NCBI GenBank assembly: GCA_945890595.1
Contig: CAMDCQ010000009.1
Span: 1-22,634 of the forward strand
Origin: Chitinophaga pinensis
GTDB lineage: Bacteria > Bacteroidota > Bacteroidia > NS11-12g > UBA9320
Length of the DNA: 22,634 nt
Direction of reading: 5' to 3'
This document shows, one piece after another, positions 1 to 8,701 of this stretch. Within the stretch, counting starts at the first letter, position 1, and each line of letters begins with the position of its first letter. Under the pieces are notes generated by a model. The model saw nothing but the letters and a program-made list of their open reading frames with translations, made no database searches and had not been told where the DNA came from. The position numbers and the translations under genes were made by a program.

Positions 1-1335
1 AGGCACGTCATTTTCATGAATATCTCGTTGTTCCATGGTAATCATTATTACTTTTTTTTCTTCTTGGTTTAGCTGTAAAATAGAATCCTGATCGGTAAGA
101 ACGAGCTGGGCATTTGTACCCGAATGGGCGGGACTCAGTTGCACTCCAAAGGTCTTATCCTCAAACGTTTTATTGACCAACTCAAGCGTGTACATATTGG
201 TTATTTTGCCATCTTCATTTTCAGAATAGGTACTGCCGGGTATTCTAAAAACGTGAGCTTCTACACTTTTGCGCGTGGCCAAAATAGCAAACGAAACACC
301 AACTAACAAAAACATCACCACGGAGTATGCGATGATTCGGGGAGACAACTTAAAGCCTATGTTCTGGTCAATATTATTCTTGGAATCTATACGAATGAGT
401 CCTACCGGGCGATTACTTTTTTTCATAACACTATCGCAGGCATCCATACACATAGTGCAGTTGATGCACTCCAGTTGTGTACCGTTTCGAATATCAATAC
501 CTGTGGGACATACATCTACACATAAGCCGCAATCGACACAGTCGCCGAGCTCATCGTGTATTTCCGTCTTTTTTAATTTACCTCTAGGTTCACCCCGAAC
601 ATCATCATAGGCTACCACCATACTATTAGGGTCGAGCATTACTCCCTGAAGCCTACCATACGGGCAAGCCATAATGCACACCAGTTCACGCATCTTGGCA
701 AATACCAAGTAAAAAATAAAAGAAAATACCACCAAACTTATCAAGGTGCCATAGTTCTCTGAAAAAGGTCCTGTAATTTTAGACCACAACACTTCGTATC
801 CTATGATATACGCTAAAAAAGTATGTGAAATGAGTAACGATACACCATAAAACAAACTGTGCTTGATTGTTTTTTTGGTTATTTTTTCGATATTCCATGG
901 CATAGCATCTAGTTTTTTTTGCTGAACAGAATTGCCTTCGATAGCATTTTCAAGCCTGCGAAAAACCATTTCCATAAAAATCGTTTGAGGACAAGCCCAA
1001 CCGCACCATACTCTGCCAAATATGACGGTAAAAAGAACGATAAATAATAAGAAGGTGAGCGTTAAAAAAACAAAGACATGAAAGTCTTGCGGCCAAAACG
1101 GTTGTCCAAAAATGACGAACTTACGCTCTAGCACATTTAGCAGCAGGAGCGGATAGCCATTTATTTTGATAAACGGTGCTGCAAAAAAGAAGAGCAACAA
1201 GAACAAACTGCAATAGGATCTATAGGCGTAAAACTTCCCTTTGATAATTTTAGGATAAATCCATTCCCGTTTCCCCTCTTTACTTTGATGGGCAACGTGA
1301 TCTCTAAAGCTATCTGAACTCTCGTTTTTATGCAT
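1..1335 (-). CDS. ccoG: CcoG/FixG-like cbb3 oxidase accessory protein, 3' end outside the window
   Basis: This is an open frame of 445 codons from the ATG at 1335 that leaves the window without a stop, so the C-terminus is missing. CcoG is a membrane iron-sulfur protein needed for maturation of cbb3 oxidase, associated with copper handling. The sequence shows several hydrophobic segments, a WCGWACPQT motif after the second one, a CPYGRLQG motif, and then two four-cysteine [4Fe-4S] patterns: CVDCGLC followed by CP (about 508-540), and CINCTMC followed by DAC (about 437-470). A further membrane segment and a beta-rich region follow. The start lies 3 nt after the ccoP stop, so it is the last visible gene of the cco operon. 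Short plus-strand frames over this region are shadows. Family assignment is firm. Confidence 0.95.
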   Translation of the reverse strand, partial: MHKNESSDSFRDHVAHQSKEGKREWIYPKIIKGKFYAYRSYCSLFLLLFFFAAPFIKINGYPLLLLNVLERKFVIFGQPFWPQDFHVFVFLTLTFLLFIVLFTVIFGRVWCGWACPQTIFMEMVFRRLENAIEGNSVQQKKLDAMPWNIEKITKKTIKHSLFYGVSLLISHTFLAYIIGYEVLWSKITGPFSENYGTLISLVVFSFIFYLVFAKMRELVCIMACPYGRLQGVMLDPNSMVVAYDDVRGEPRGKLKKTEIHDELGDCVDCGLCVDVCPTGIDIRNGTQLECINCTMCMDACDSVMKKSNRPVGLIRIDSKNNIDQNIGFKLSPRIIAYSVVMFLLVGVSFAILATRKSVEAHVFRIPGSTYSENEDGKITNMYTLELVNKTFEDKTFGVQLSPAHSGTNAQLVLTDQDSILQLNQEEKKVIMITMEQRDIHENDVP

Positions 1336-1338
1336 AGC

Positions 1339-2226
1339 TTAGCGGCTTGGCGCGTTGGTCATTGCGATGGTGCTGTCTTGTGCAGCACTAATTTCTGGGA
1401 CCCACTTATCGCCTTCTGGTGCTTTTGCTCCTGGCGGATTTGTCCCACGTAAGGTTATGATATACGAAATTACTTGCTGTATTTTTTTAGGACTAAGATC
1501 ATCACCCCACGCCCGCATTCCTTTTTCGATTACTCCATATTTTATGGTTTTAAAAATTGCCTTCGTTTCACCTCCGTGTTTCCAATACTCATCCGTAAGA
1601 TTGGGGCCAGTATTGCCTTTGCCTCCCTCATCGTGGCATACTTTACAGTTCTGAATATACACCATTTTTCCTGCTTCAATATCGGCAAGTTCAATAGACT
1701 CCACCACATTATTCTCATCAATCGTTTGATCCTCTTTAACTAAATTAGCCAATTGCTTTACTTCTGCTGCTTGCACTTCTGCGATGTACTCATCTTCTTG
1801 AGTATAGCCATAATCAGTGACATTAAAACGCACAAAATAGATGGCTGCAATAACAATACATCCATAAAACAAAAACATAAACCACGGTGGAGGTGGGTTA
1901 TCTAATTCGTAAATACCGTCATGAGGCTCATTGATAAGCGTATCTGTATCCGTTCCCACTGGTTTTAATTGGAAAACTTTTTCCCAACTACTGCGACTGT
2001 CCCACATCTTTGTCTCTTCGGTTTCGTTTTTGTTTAAAACAAAGCGCTTCAGCTCTTTGGTTACCAGATAGAGCGTAAACGTGATCAGGAGTAATAACCC
2101 TAACACGACATAAAAAATCCATAATAAGGATGTAGAAAAGCCACTTGTTGCGACTTCAGCAGCTTGCCCATAGCTATAGGTAGTTGACCATATTCCTGTG
2201 ATTAAAAAAGGGAGTTTATACTTCAT
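1339..2226 (-). CDS. ccoP: Cytochrome c oxidase cbb3-type subunit III (CcoP), single-heme form
   Basis: CcoP is the membrane-anchored c-type cytochrome that passes electrons into cbb3 oxidase. The 295-residue protein has an N-terminal hydrophobic stretch that may be a signal, a membrane segment at about 33-57, the CcoP signature DGIYELDNPPPPWF at 103-116 leading into a second membrane segment (about 115-132), and a periplasmic cytochrome c domain. That domain has one CKVCH heme site (C194, C197, H198) and a likely axial Met at 237. Proteobacterial CcoP normally carries two hemes; only one CxxCH is present here, and the domain is too short for a second. The start overlaps the end of the ccoQ-like gene by 11 nt, which supports translational coupling. 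Confidence 0.95.
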   Translation of the reverse strand: MKYKLPFLITGIWSTTYSYGQAAEVATSGFSTSLLWIFYVVLGLLLLITFTLYLVTKELKRFVLNKNETEETKMWDSRSSWEKVFQLKPVGTDTDTLINEPHDGIYELDNPPPPWFMFLFYGCIVIAAIYFVRFNVTDYGYTQEDEYIAEVQAAEVKQLANLVKEDQTIDENNVVESIELADIEAGKMVYIQNCKVCHDEGGKGNTGPNLTDEYWKHGGETKAIFKTIKYGVIEKGMRAWGDDLSPKKIQQVISYIITLRGTNPPGAKAPEGDKWVPEISAAQDSTIAMTNAPSR

Positions 2227-2395
2227 GCTCTTGATTATTCGATGTTTCTAAAGGTAAATTTGCTAATGCTGCGAGTTGTTCTTTGCTTACTGAAAACAGA
2301 TAAATAAGGACAGAAATAAATACACCTAAAAAAAGCAGGAGGGCAACTATCAGATATATCTCTGCTCCTTCTACGTAGCCTATCATCTTTCCCAT
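2216..2395 (-). CDS. ccoQ: Small membrane protein in the CcoQ/FixQ position
   Basis: This 59-residue open frame starts with ATG at 2395 and ends with TAA at 2216. It fills the gap between ccoNO and ccoP and overlaps the ccoP start by 11 nt. It has one membrane helix at about residues 13-35 followed by a short charged tail ending in NNQEHEV. CcoQ/FixQ is a small single-helix subunit that stabilises the interaction of CcoP with the CcoN-CcoO core. Assignment rests on size, topology and position between ccoO and ccoP, because CcoQ proteins are poorly conserved in sequence. Its start lies 4 nt after the ccoNO stop. Confidence 0.75.
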   Translation of the reverse strand: MGKMIGYVEGAEIYLIVALLLFLGVFISVLIYLFSVSKEQLAALANLPLETSNNQEHEV

Positions 2396-2399
2396 CGTT

Positions 2400-4547
2400 T
2401 TAGTTTGTTGTTGTTTGTTTTACGTTAATATCTCTGCCTAGCTTGTGTAAGTAGGCGATAACTGCTATTATTTCTTTCTCTTTGGCTACCTTAATACCTT
2501 TTGCTTCCAGTAAATAAGTTGCTATCTGCAGCGCTTGTTCGTCTAAATCCTCCTTAGCCAATTTCTCGTAGCCTTGTTCATAGGGCACTCCTAACTTGCG
2601 CATAACCGTAATTTTATCAGTAATCTTGCTGTAGTCACCATCCTCTTCAATAAGCCAAGGATAAGCAGGCATTATAGAACCCGGCGAAGTACTCCTGGGA
2701 TCTTTCATATGGCGATAATGCCACTCAGCATCTTTATACATTTTACTAGAGGTATTGCCTGCTCTCGCCAAATCAGGCCCTGTGCGTTTACTACCCCATA
2801 AAAAAGGATGGTCGTACACATTTTCACCCGCTTTAGAGTACTCACCATAGCGCACAGTTTCGGAACGAAAAGGACGAACTTGCTGTGAGTGGCAATTATT
2901 ACACCCTTCACGTATGTAAATATCTCTTCCTTCAAGTTCTAAGGGAGAATAAGGCACCACACTGGGTATTGTTTTTACATTGCTTTCTACTAAAAATGTG
3001 GGAATAAACTCTACTACTCCCCCAATTGCCACTGCGATAAATGAAAAAATAAGCAGTTGTGTTGGACGTCTTTCAATCCAGCGATGCCAATAGGCAACCT
3101 GTACTTCTCCGGGTTCTTCTTTTACGAGCGGGTACGCTTCTGCTGCTTCGTTAGGAACTAATTTCCCTGATTTAGCAGTTTTCCAGAGATTCCAAACCAT
3201 TAAGCAAGCTCCGGTTAAGTATAACAAACCACCAAAAGCACGCAGCATGTGCATTGGCAATACTTGCAACGTAGTTTCTAAAAAGTTAGGATAGCGCAGC
3301 ATACCGTCGGCGGTAAATTCCTTCCACATGAGTCCTTGGGTAAAACCACTGAAATACATAGGAATAGCATAAAAAAGTATGCCCATTGTAGCTAGCCAAA
3401 AATGCACATTGATGGCTTTTTTAGAGTAGATGTTGGTTTCGTAAATACGCGGAACGATATAGTATAAAACGGCGAATGTTAATAGTCCATTCCATCCCAA
3501 TGCTCCTATGTGCACGTGGGCTACAATCCAGTCGGTAAAGTGAGCGATGGCATTTACATTTTTAAGTGACAACATAGGGCCTTCAAAAGTGGCCATACCG
3601 TAAGCGGTTAAGCCTACCACCATAAACTTAAGAATAGCGTCATCGCGTACCTTGTCCCACGCCCCACGAAGCGTTAATAAGCCATTTAGCATACCACCCC
3701 ATGAAGGCGCAATAAGCATAATACTAAATACAACACCTAGGTTTTGTGCCCAACCGGGCAAACTGGTGTACAACAAGTGGTGAGGACCCGCCCAGATATA
3801 CAAGAAAATCAGTGACCAAAAGTGAAGTATGGATAGTTTATACGAATAGATGGGTCTGTTTGCCATTTTGGGCATGAAGTAGTACATCAATCCTAAAAAA
3901 GGTGTCGTCAAGAAAAAAGCCACCGCATTGTGACCATACCACCACTGTACGAGTGCATCTTGTACCCCTGCAAAGGCGGAATACGACTTAAAAAGTCCAA
4001 TAGGCAAAGCAAAGCTATTCACAATATGAAGCATAGCTACCGTTACGAATGTGGCTATATAAAACCAAATCGCGACGTAAAGATGTTTCTCACGTCGTTT
4101 GTAAATAGTGCCGAACATATTCCAGCCAAAAACAACCCAAATAAGTGCAATAGCAATATCTATAGGCCATTCTAACTCAGCATACTCTTTGGATGTAGTG
4201 ATACCAAGTGGCAACGTAATTGCAGCGGATACGATGATAAGTTGCCAACCCCAAAAATGGATTTTACTCAGGGTGTCGCTGTACATTCTTGTTTTCATTA
4301 ACCGTTGTAAAGAATAGTAAACTCCCATAAAAATGGCATTTCCTACAAAAGCAAAAATTATAGCATTGGTATGCAGCGGGCGCAACCTGCCAAAAGAGAT
4401 ATATCGGGTATTAAAATTAAGATACGGTTCGAACAATTGCGAGGCAATGATTACCCCCACGAGCATACCTACAACACCCCATATTGCGGTGGCTGCCGCA
4501 AAATTCCGGACAATTTTATTGTCATAACTAAAGGATTCTTTTTGCAT
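2400..4547 (-). CDS. ccoNO: cbb3 cytochrome oxidase subunits I and II fused (CcoN-CcoO)
   Basis: This 715-residue protein combines the catalytic heme-copper subunit CcoN (about 1-480) with the monoheme cytochrome c subunit CcoO (about 490-715). It is the terminal oxidase core that reduces O2 to water in the inner membrane and pumps protons, typically with high oxygen affinity. Visible ligands are a low-spin heme His at 59 (RPLHT), CuB histidines at 206 (WYGHN) and 256-257 (AGPHHLLY) with the cross-link Tyr at 250, and the heme b3 and low-spin heme histidines at 344 and 346 (AHVHIG). In the CcoO part the heme c site is CNNCH at 549-553, with a likely axial Met at 626 (SIMPAYPW). N- and O-subunits are separate genes in Proteobacteria; the fusion is common in Bacteroidota. 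The start lies one base after the ccoS stop. Confidence 0.97.
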   Translation of the reverse strand: MQKESFSYDNKIVRNFAAATAIWGVVGMLVGVIIASQLFEPYLNFNTRYISFGRLRPLHTNAIIFAFVGNAIFMGVYYSLQRLMKTRMYSDTLSKIHFWGWQLIIVSAAITLPLGITTSKEYAELEWPIDIAIALIWVVFGWNMFGTIYKRREKHLYVAIWFYIATFVTVAMLHIVNSFALPIGLFKSYSAFAGVQDALVQWWYGHNAVAFFLTTPFLGLMYYFMPKMANRPIYSYKLSILHFWSLIFLYIWAGPHHLLYTSLPGWAQNLGVVFSIMLIAPSWGGMLNGLLTLRGAWDKVRDDAILKFMVVGLTAYGMATFEGPMLSLKNVNAIAHFTDWIVAHVHIGALGWNGLLTFAVLYYIVPRIYETNIYSKKAINVHFWLATMGILFYAIPMYFSGFTQGLMWKEFTADGMLRYPNFLETTLQVLPMHMLRAFGGLLYLTGACLMVWNLWKTAKSGKLVPNEAAEAYPLVKEEPGEVQVAYWHRWIERRPTQLLIFSFIAVAIGGVVEFIPTFLVESNVKTIPSVVPYSPLELEGRDIYIREGCNNCHSQQVRPFRSETVRYGEYSKAGENVYDHPFLWGSKRTGPDLARAGNTSSKMYKDAEWHYRHMKDPRSTSPGSIMPAYPWLIEEDGDYSKITDKITVMRKLGVPYEQGYEKLAKEDLDEQALQIATYLLEAKGIKVAKEKEIIAVIAYLHKLGRDINVKQTTTN

Positions 4548-4548
4548 T

Positions 4549-4710
4549 TTATTTCGATTTTTTGGTTTTTGGTTTTTTTAGGTCCAACACACGCATGGCT
4601 GGAGATTCTAGGTCGTCAAACTGGCCGCTTTTCATCGCTCTAAAAAAAGCGTACAAAAAACCGATTGCTAGTATGAGACTTAAAGAAATAAGCATGGCGA
4701 GTATCTTCAT
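4549..4710 (-). CDS. ccoS: cbb3 oxidase maturation protein CcoS
   Basis: This is a 53-residue open frame whose ATG follows the ccoI stop directly (4711) and whose TAA lies one base before the ccoNO start. It has an N-terminal membrane helix at about 3-23 followed by the family signature SGQFDDLESPAMRVL at residues 28-42. CcoS is a small membrane protein needed for insertion of cofactors (heme b and copper) into CcoN. The C-terminus is lysine-rich. Genes for CcoI and CcoS are neighbours in most cbb3 maturation clusters, so signature and context agree. Confidence 0.93.
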   Translation of the reverse strand: MKILAMLISLSLILAIGFLYAFFRAMKSGQFDDLESPAMRVLDLKKPKTKKSK

Positions 4711-7050
4711 TTAGATCAGATTTAGTTTTTGGGATTTAAGGCGCACTAGCACCGTCACTAAAATAACGACACTTATAGAGCTTAGTGGCATGAGTATCGC
4801 CGCTATAACAGGCGTAAGCAAGCCTAAAACGGCAAAGCCAACACCGGTAACATTATACATTAAGGAGAACAAAAAACTCCATCGCACTATTTTTTTAGCA
4901 TACTTAGCGAGTGCTACCATCTCAGGCAATTGCTCAAAACTATCACTGAGTAATACTGCATCCGATCCAGGATAAAATCCATTGAGGTTTTCGGTCAAGG
5001 CCACACCCATATCTCCGCGTTGAATGGCCGCACTGTCATTTAAACCATCGCCTATCATCATCACTTTTTCTTGCGTTTGCAGCTCACTGATGAGTTGCGC
5101 TTTTTGCGCCGGTTTCAACTTAAACTTGAGCATCTTAAATCCTGGGAATAAGTGGTGTAAAGCACTTTTTTCTCCGTCGGTATCACCGCTCAAAACCGAA
5201 AGTGAGACCATGGTTGACAAGCGATTTAAGATAGTTTCTAATCCTGTTCGATACTTAGCTTGAATCCTAAAATGACCTATTAATTCTTCATCTATGGAAA
5301 CATAAACAGAGGTTGCCTTTGATGTATTGGCTGCATTAAGCCAGCTACTAGATCCGATTTTTATAAACTTCCCTCCCACGGTGGCCTCCACTCCCTTGCC
5401 TTGTTCCTCCTTAAAATGACGGGTAGGCAGAAAATCAACACCTTTCAAGTAGTGCGTTATAATGCTGCTTAGAGGATGTGTACTTTGGTTGGTTACTGCG
5501 GCTATCAATTGTTTATCCATCGCTGTAAGCTCACCTCCTTCAAACGAGACTAGTAAAGCCTCTTTTTCAGTCATCGTGCCTGTTTTATCCAAAACAATAT
5601 GCTGGATTTCGCCCAAGGTAAAAATGGCATTTGCATTTTTTAGGAAGAAATTATTTTTTGAAAATACACGCAGAATATTGCCATACGTAAAAGGGGCACT
5701 TAATGCCAGAGCGCATGGGCAGGCAACAATTAATACTGCGCTAAACACAAAAATGGCTTTGCTCATATCTATAAAACCCCACACTGCTCCTGCCACCAAA
5801 GCGATGGCCAATACACCCAAGGTAAAATAGTGGCTAATGGCATCAAGCCAACTGTTTCTAAATTCCTTCACCTCAGAATTTGTGCTCCATGTAGACCACA
5901 GTTTTTCTATACTTGGCTTTTCTGAAAGTTGTATATCAAGCTCTCCTGATTTTTGACAACCTCCAGCGTACACAGCCCCCAAGTGTTGCACCGGTTCGGG
6001 AACAGATTCTCCTGTAATAAAAGCATAATCTACCCGTCCTATCCCCTTGAGTAAAATACCATTTACAGGAATAATTTCTTCGTTTTTCACCCGTACGATA
6101 TCCCCTTTTTCGAGGCTGTCTATTCGCACCCATTCTTCCTGTTGATGGACCAATTTGCGAACAACTAATGGGATAAAATCTTGGACATTTCTATGGTATG
6201 AAACATGGTCATACACCTTATGCTGAAACCATTTTCCAATGAGTAGAAAGAAAATGAGTCCCGCTAACGAATCTAGATAGCCTATACCAGCGCCACTCAG
6301 TATTTCATAAAAGCTCCATCCAAACAAACTTAAAATGCCAATGGCAATAGGTACATTTATGTGCAGTTTGCCCGCACTCAACGCTTTGTAAGCACTCGTA
6401 AGATAATCGCGTCCGGCATACGCCACAACGGGTAGGCTCAACACCATCGATAAAACACTAAATAACCGTGTAAAGAAGAGTTGATTCGTTACCCCTAAGC
6501 CAAAATAATGGGGTAAACTAAAAAGCATAATATTCCCAAAGCAAAAACCAGCCACTGCCAGTTTTAGTAAGTTGGTTCTATTGATTGCTTTCTCTGCATC
6601 ATTGCGTTTCTGACTCACACTTATTTGTGGCGGATAGCCAATGTCGTCGAGCAGTTGTGCCACCGCTGAAAGAGGTACATTTTTACGGATAGAAACCGTA
6701 CAACGGCGTTGCTCGAAATTTACATTGCACGATAGTACACCGTTCATAAAAGAAGGCAAGTCTTCTAAAAGTTCAATACACGAAGAGCAATGAATGGCAG
6801 GCAATGAGATTGCTATTTTATACTGCTTATCATTTTGATAATCGACTAGTTCATTGAAACTTTCTGGAAGATCTAACTGCTTATATTTCAAGGCAATATC
6901 TACCGGAGCGTTCTTCATTCTAGCTACCACATCGCTTAGCGTAGCACAGCCATAACAACAATAATATTGGTTATTTAAGTGAACAACATCACTATCACAT
7001 ACGCTTTCGCAATATGCGCAAATAGTCTCTGTTGATTTGATTTGCTTCAC
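4711..7050 (-). CDS. ccoI: Copper-exporting P1B-type ATPase CcoI/FixI
   Basis: CcoI moves copper across the inner membrane for assembly of cbb3 oxidase. The 779-residue protein starts at a GTG (7048-7050). It has an N-terminal cysteine-rich metal-binding region (CAYCESVC at 11-18, CCYGC at 31-35) typical of CcoI-type ATPases, then an HMA domain with a CSSC motif at 88-91. Later motifs are the actuator TGES at 346-349, the membrane copper site CPC at 444-446, the phosphorylation motif DKTGTMTE with Asp488, the nucleotide-domain HP at 525-526, and GDGLNDSAAI at 667-676. About eight membrane helices are seen. It is the first gene of the cco operon, with an Fnr-like promoter upstream at 7072-7115. 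Position next to ccoS separates it from general CopA. Confidence 0.96.
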   Translation of the reverse strand: MKQIKSTETICAYCESVCDSDVVHLNNQYYCCYGCATLSDVVARMKNAPVDIALKYKQLDLPESFNELVDYQNDKQYKIAISLPAIHCSSCIELLEDLPSFMNGVLSCNVNFEQRRCTVSIRKNVPLSAVAQLLDDIGYPPQISVSQKRNDAEKAINRTNLLKLAVAGFCFGNIMLFSLPHYFGLGVTNQLFFTRLFSVLSMVLSLPVVAYAGRDYLTSAYKALSAGKLHINVPIAIGILSLFGWSFYEILSGAGIGYLDSLAGLIFFLLIGKWFQHKVYDHVSYHRNVQDFIPLVVRKLVHQQEEWVRIDSLEKGDIVRVKNEEIIPVNGILLKGIGRVDYAFITGESVPEPVQHLGAVYAGGCQKSGELDIQLSEKPSIEKLWSTWSTNSEVKEFRNSWLDAISHYFTLGVLAIALVAGAVWGFIDMSKAIFVFSAVLIVACPCALALSAPFTYGNILRVFSKNNFFLKNANAIFTLGEIQHIVLDKTGTMTEKEALLVSFEGGELTAMDKQLIAAVTNQSTHPLSSIITHYLKGVDFLPTRHFKEEQGKGVEATVGGKFIKIGSSSWLNAANTSKATSVYVSIDEELIGHFRIQAKYRTGLETILNRLSTMVSLSVLSGDTDGEKSALHHLFPGFKMLKFKLKPAQKAQLISELQTQEKVMMIGDGLNDSAAIQRGDMGVALTENLNGFYPGSDAVLLSDSFEQLPEMVALAKYAKKIVRWSFLFSLMYNVTGVGFAVLGLLTPVIAAILMPLSSISVVILVTVLVRLKSQKLNLI

Positions 7051-7071
7051 GCTACCTTCTGAATCTTAACT

Positions 7072-7115
7072 CAAAGATGGGCGCATAACTCTTCTCAAAA
7101 AGTGACAGATATCAA
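7072..7115 (-). promoter_or_regulatory. Promoter of the cco operon with an Fnr/FixK-like box
   Basis: Read on the minus strand, TTGATATCTGTCAC (7115-7102) matches the Fnr/FixK consensus TTGATnnnnATCAA at 8 of 10 fixed bases. Exactly 22 nt further on lies CATCTTTG (7079-7072), a variant of the Bacteroidota -7 element TAnnTTTG. If transcription starts about 5 nt past this element (near 7067), the box is centred close to -41.5, the usual place for a class II Fnr/Crp activator. The ccoI GTG follows after a short leader. A possible -33 TTG (7098-7096) is weak. The pattern is seen; binding is inferred. Confidence 0.55.
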
Positions 7116-7130
7116 GAGCTTTTATGATAT

Positions 7131-7925
7131 TTATCCCTGAGAAGGTATTGCCAAAATGGGCACTTCCGTATCTGCGCAAATAGTCCTGGTGATACTCCTA
7201 TTGAAGAGATAATCAAGTGCTGAATTGTGGCGATGATATACACAGAGTATATCTATCCTATTAGATTCCATATAGGAATTGATACCATCCACAACATCCT
7301 CATTTTCAATAGTGTGTACATTAAACGAAATGCCACCTAAGTCCAGGGCACGTGGCAAAAGGCCTTGATGATCTTTGCTCGTCACAGTAAGAACGTTAAA
7401 TCGAGGCGTTACCAAGCAGAGGTTTTCAATGAAGAGTGTCAAAAATGGCGCAGACTCCAATTCTTTTTTAGCAGTACTGATGGTAATCGACTGTAATTTA
7501 TGGTTATACCAAGATTCAGGAATAGCTAGAACGGGAAGAATTGAAGCTCTAATGATTGACTCTGTAATTGAACCCATAAGTCTACTTTTCAGATTCGTTT
7601 CTCCTTTAGTTCCCATAACGATAAGGTCTATTTCCTCACTGGCAGAAAGTTGTTTAACCACATTCTTCAAATGGCCGAATAAAATAACGGTATCTGGACT
7701 TTTCTGGTATATTTCCTGCACCCTAGTGGTGAGCTCCAGCATATTTTTTTGAGCATCTATTTTCATCAAGTCGTCTAACCGCATCAGTGTACTCGCCGAG
7801 GAACCAGGTTTAGTAACACAATGTACTAGTCTTACCTGTAATTGCTCCCTTTTAAAGTGACGGTAAACAAAGTCTATGGCTTTAAACGCACTCTCCGAAA
7901 AATCTGTAAGAATAACTACCTTCAT
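7131..7925 (-). CDS. Tandem universal stress protein (UspA family)
   Basis: This 264-residue cytoplasmic protein has two Usp folds in tandem. The first half (about 1-137) starts with the typical VVILTDFSESA strand and carries the ATP-binding motif G-2x-G-9x-G-S at G105, G108, G118 and S119. The second half (about 145-264) keeps the fold, including a final ILAIP strand, but lacks this motif. Usp proteins help survival under energy or oxygen limitation; the exact role is not visible from sequence. It is the last gene of the stress-protein operon, 8 nt after the stop of the 121-residue unknown gene. Its stop is 80 nt before the GTG of ccoI, and that gap holds the cco promoter. Confidence 0.9.
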   Translation of the reverse strand: MKVVILTDFSESAFKAIDFVYRHFKREQLQVRLVHCVTKPGSSASTLMRLDDLMKIDAQKNMLELTTRVQEIYQKSPDTVILFGHLKNVVKQLSASEEIDLIVMGTKGETNLKSRLMGSITESIIRASILPVLAIPESWYNHKLQSITISTAKKELESAPFLTLFIENLCLVTPRFNVLTVTSKDHQGLLPRALDLGGISFNVHTIENEDVVDGINSYMESNRIDILCVYHRHNSALDYLFNRSITRTICADTEVPILAIPSQG

Positions 7926-7933
7926 ACTCGTGC

Positions 7934-8299
7934 TTATGTGCTAGCGGTTTGGGATTCTTTAGATCTTGCCATTTGATGCTCAAGGGTGTAATCGTCTGTT
8001 TTAGATGTCTCTATCCACGTATGGCCTAGTTTACAAAACACCTGTGCATGAAGACCTAAGTGCTTTTCTAAGTTACGCTCAACCTCGGCAACCGTCATGT
8101 GTGCCTCCCAGTTTAATGTTAGTGGAGAACTAATGGAGTTGAGTTTCTCTATGGTTCCGTCTTCGGTCAGTATATCTCGTTTAGAAGATGACTCTGTATA
8201 CCCGTGTGAATGCTTAAAAAATGCTAATTTTAATCCCTCGAATTGAGCAGAAAATTCAGTTTTTATTTCGCTTAATAACGTGTTTTGTGTTATAATCAT
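7934..8299 (-). CDS. Unknown conserved-looking protein in the Usp operon
   Basis: This 121-residue soluble protein has no recognisable catalytic motif, signal peptide or membrane helix. The first half is a helix and strand segment (SEIKTEFSAQFEGLKLAFFK) followed by a Ser/Lys-rich turn. The second half, from about residue 63, looks like an alpha/beta unit (MTVAEVERNLEKHLGLHAQVF, then GHTWIETSKTDDYTLEHQ). From memory, similar small proteins occur beside Usp genes in other Flavobacteria, but their function is not known to me. Its ATG shares a base with the TAA of the upstream gene (TAATG at 8301-8297), which indicates translational coupling. Confidence 0.8.
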   Translation of the reverse strand: MIITQNTLLSEIKTEFSAQFEGLKLAFFKHSHGYTESSSKRDILTEDGTIEKLNSISSPLTLNWEAHMTVAEVERNLEKHLGLHAQVFCKLGHTWIETSKTDDYTLEHQMARSKESQTAST

Positions 8300-8688
8300 T
8301 AGATAACTTGAGTTAGATATAGGATAAAGTGAGCCTTAAGTTCTGACCATAGTGAAGTAAACATTTCCATGCGCTGCACTAAGTCTTTGCTTAAATTGGT
8401 TTTTTTTCGATCGGGTGCTACGGTATTGGATTCAGCCATTTCAACAATTTTATGTTCCGCTTTTTGTACGTCTTGCTTCAATTGATCTATAACTTCTTGA
8501 TGACGAGTTAATTGATTTTGAAATCGTTCGGCTTTGGATAAGACGTCGATTTTGGTATTTTTGGTGACCACTTCTTCCAGTCGGCGGGTAAAGATGGAAA
8601 GTTCATCTTCTGCAAATTCCAACTCCTTTATCCAAATTCTATGTTCTTGGTGAATCTCGTGCAAGTACTGTAATTTAAAAGTGCTCAT
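8299..8688 (-). CDS. Unknown coiled-coil protein in the Usp operon
   Basis: This 129-residue protein is almost entirely charged helix, with heptad-like stretches at about 15-90 (repeated acidic, lysine and leucine positions) and no signal peptide or membrane segment. It ends in a more hydrophobic helix (FTSLWSELKAHFILYLTQVI). The shape suggests a coiled-coil or four-helix-bundle scaffold that could contact partner proteins. I do not recognise the family. It lies 13 nt after the 262-residue Usp and overlaps the 121-residue unknown gene by one base, so the two unknown proteins are probably made together. Confidence 0.75.
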   Translation of the reverse strand: MSTFKLQYLHEIHQEHRIWIKELEFAEDELSIFTRRLEEVVTKNTKIDVLSKAERFQNQLTRHQEVIDQLKQDVQKAEHKIVEMAESNTVAPDRKKTNLSKDLVQRMEMFTSLWSELKAHFILYLTQVI

Positions 8689-8701
8689 AACTTGGTTTTA
8701 C

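Noticed and set aside
269..610. Plus-strand open frame of 113 codons
   Set aside because: It lies opposite the ccoG coding frame, whose iron-sulfur motifs cover the same bases; no family resemblance of its own.
5462..5830. Plus-strand open frame of 122 codons
   Set aside because: Antisense shadow of ccoI across its phosphorylation and CPC motifs.
7375..7752. Plus-strand open frame of 125 codons
   Set aside because: Antisense shadow of the tandem Usp gene, which has its ATP-binding motif here.
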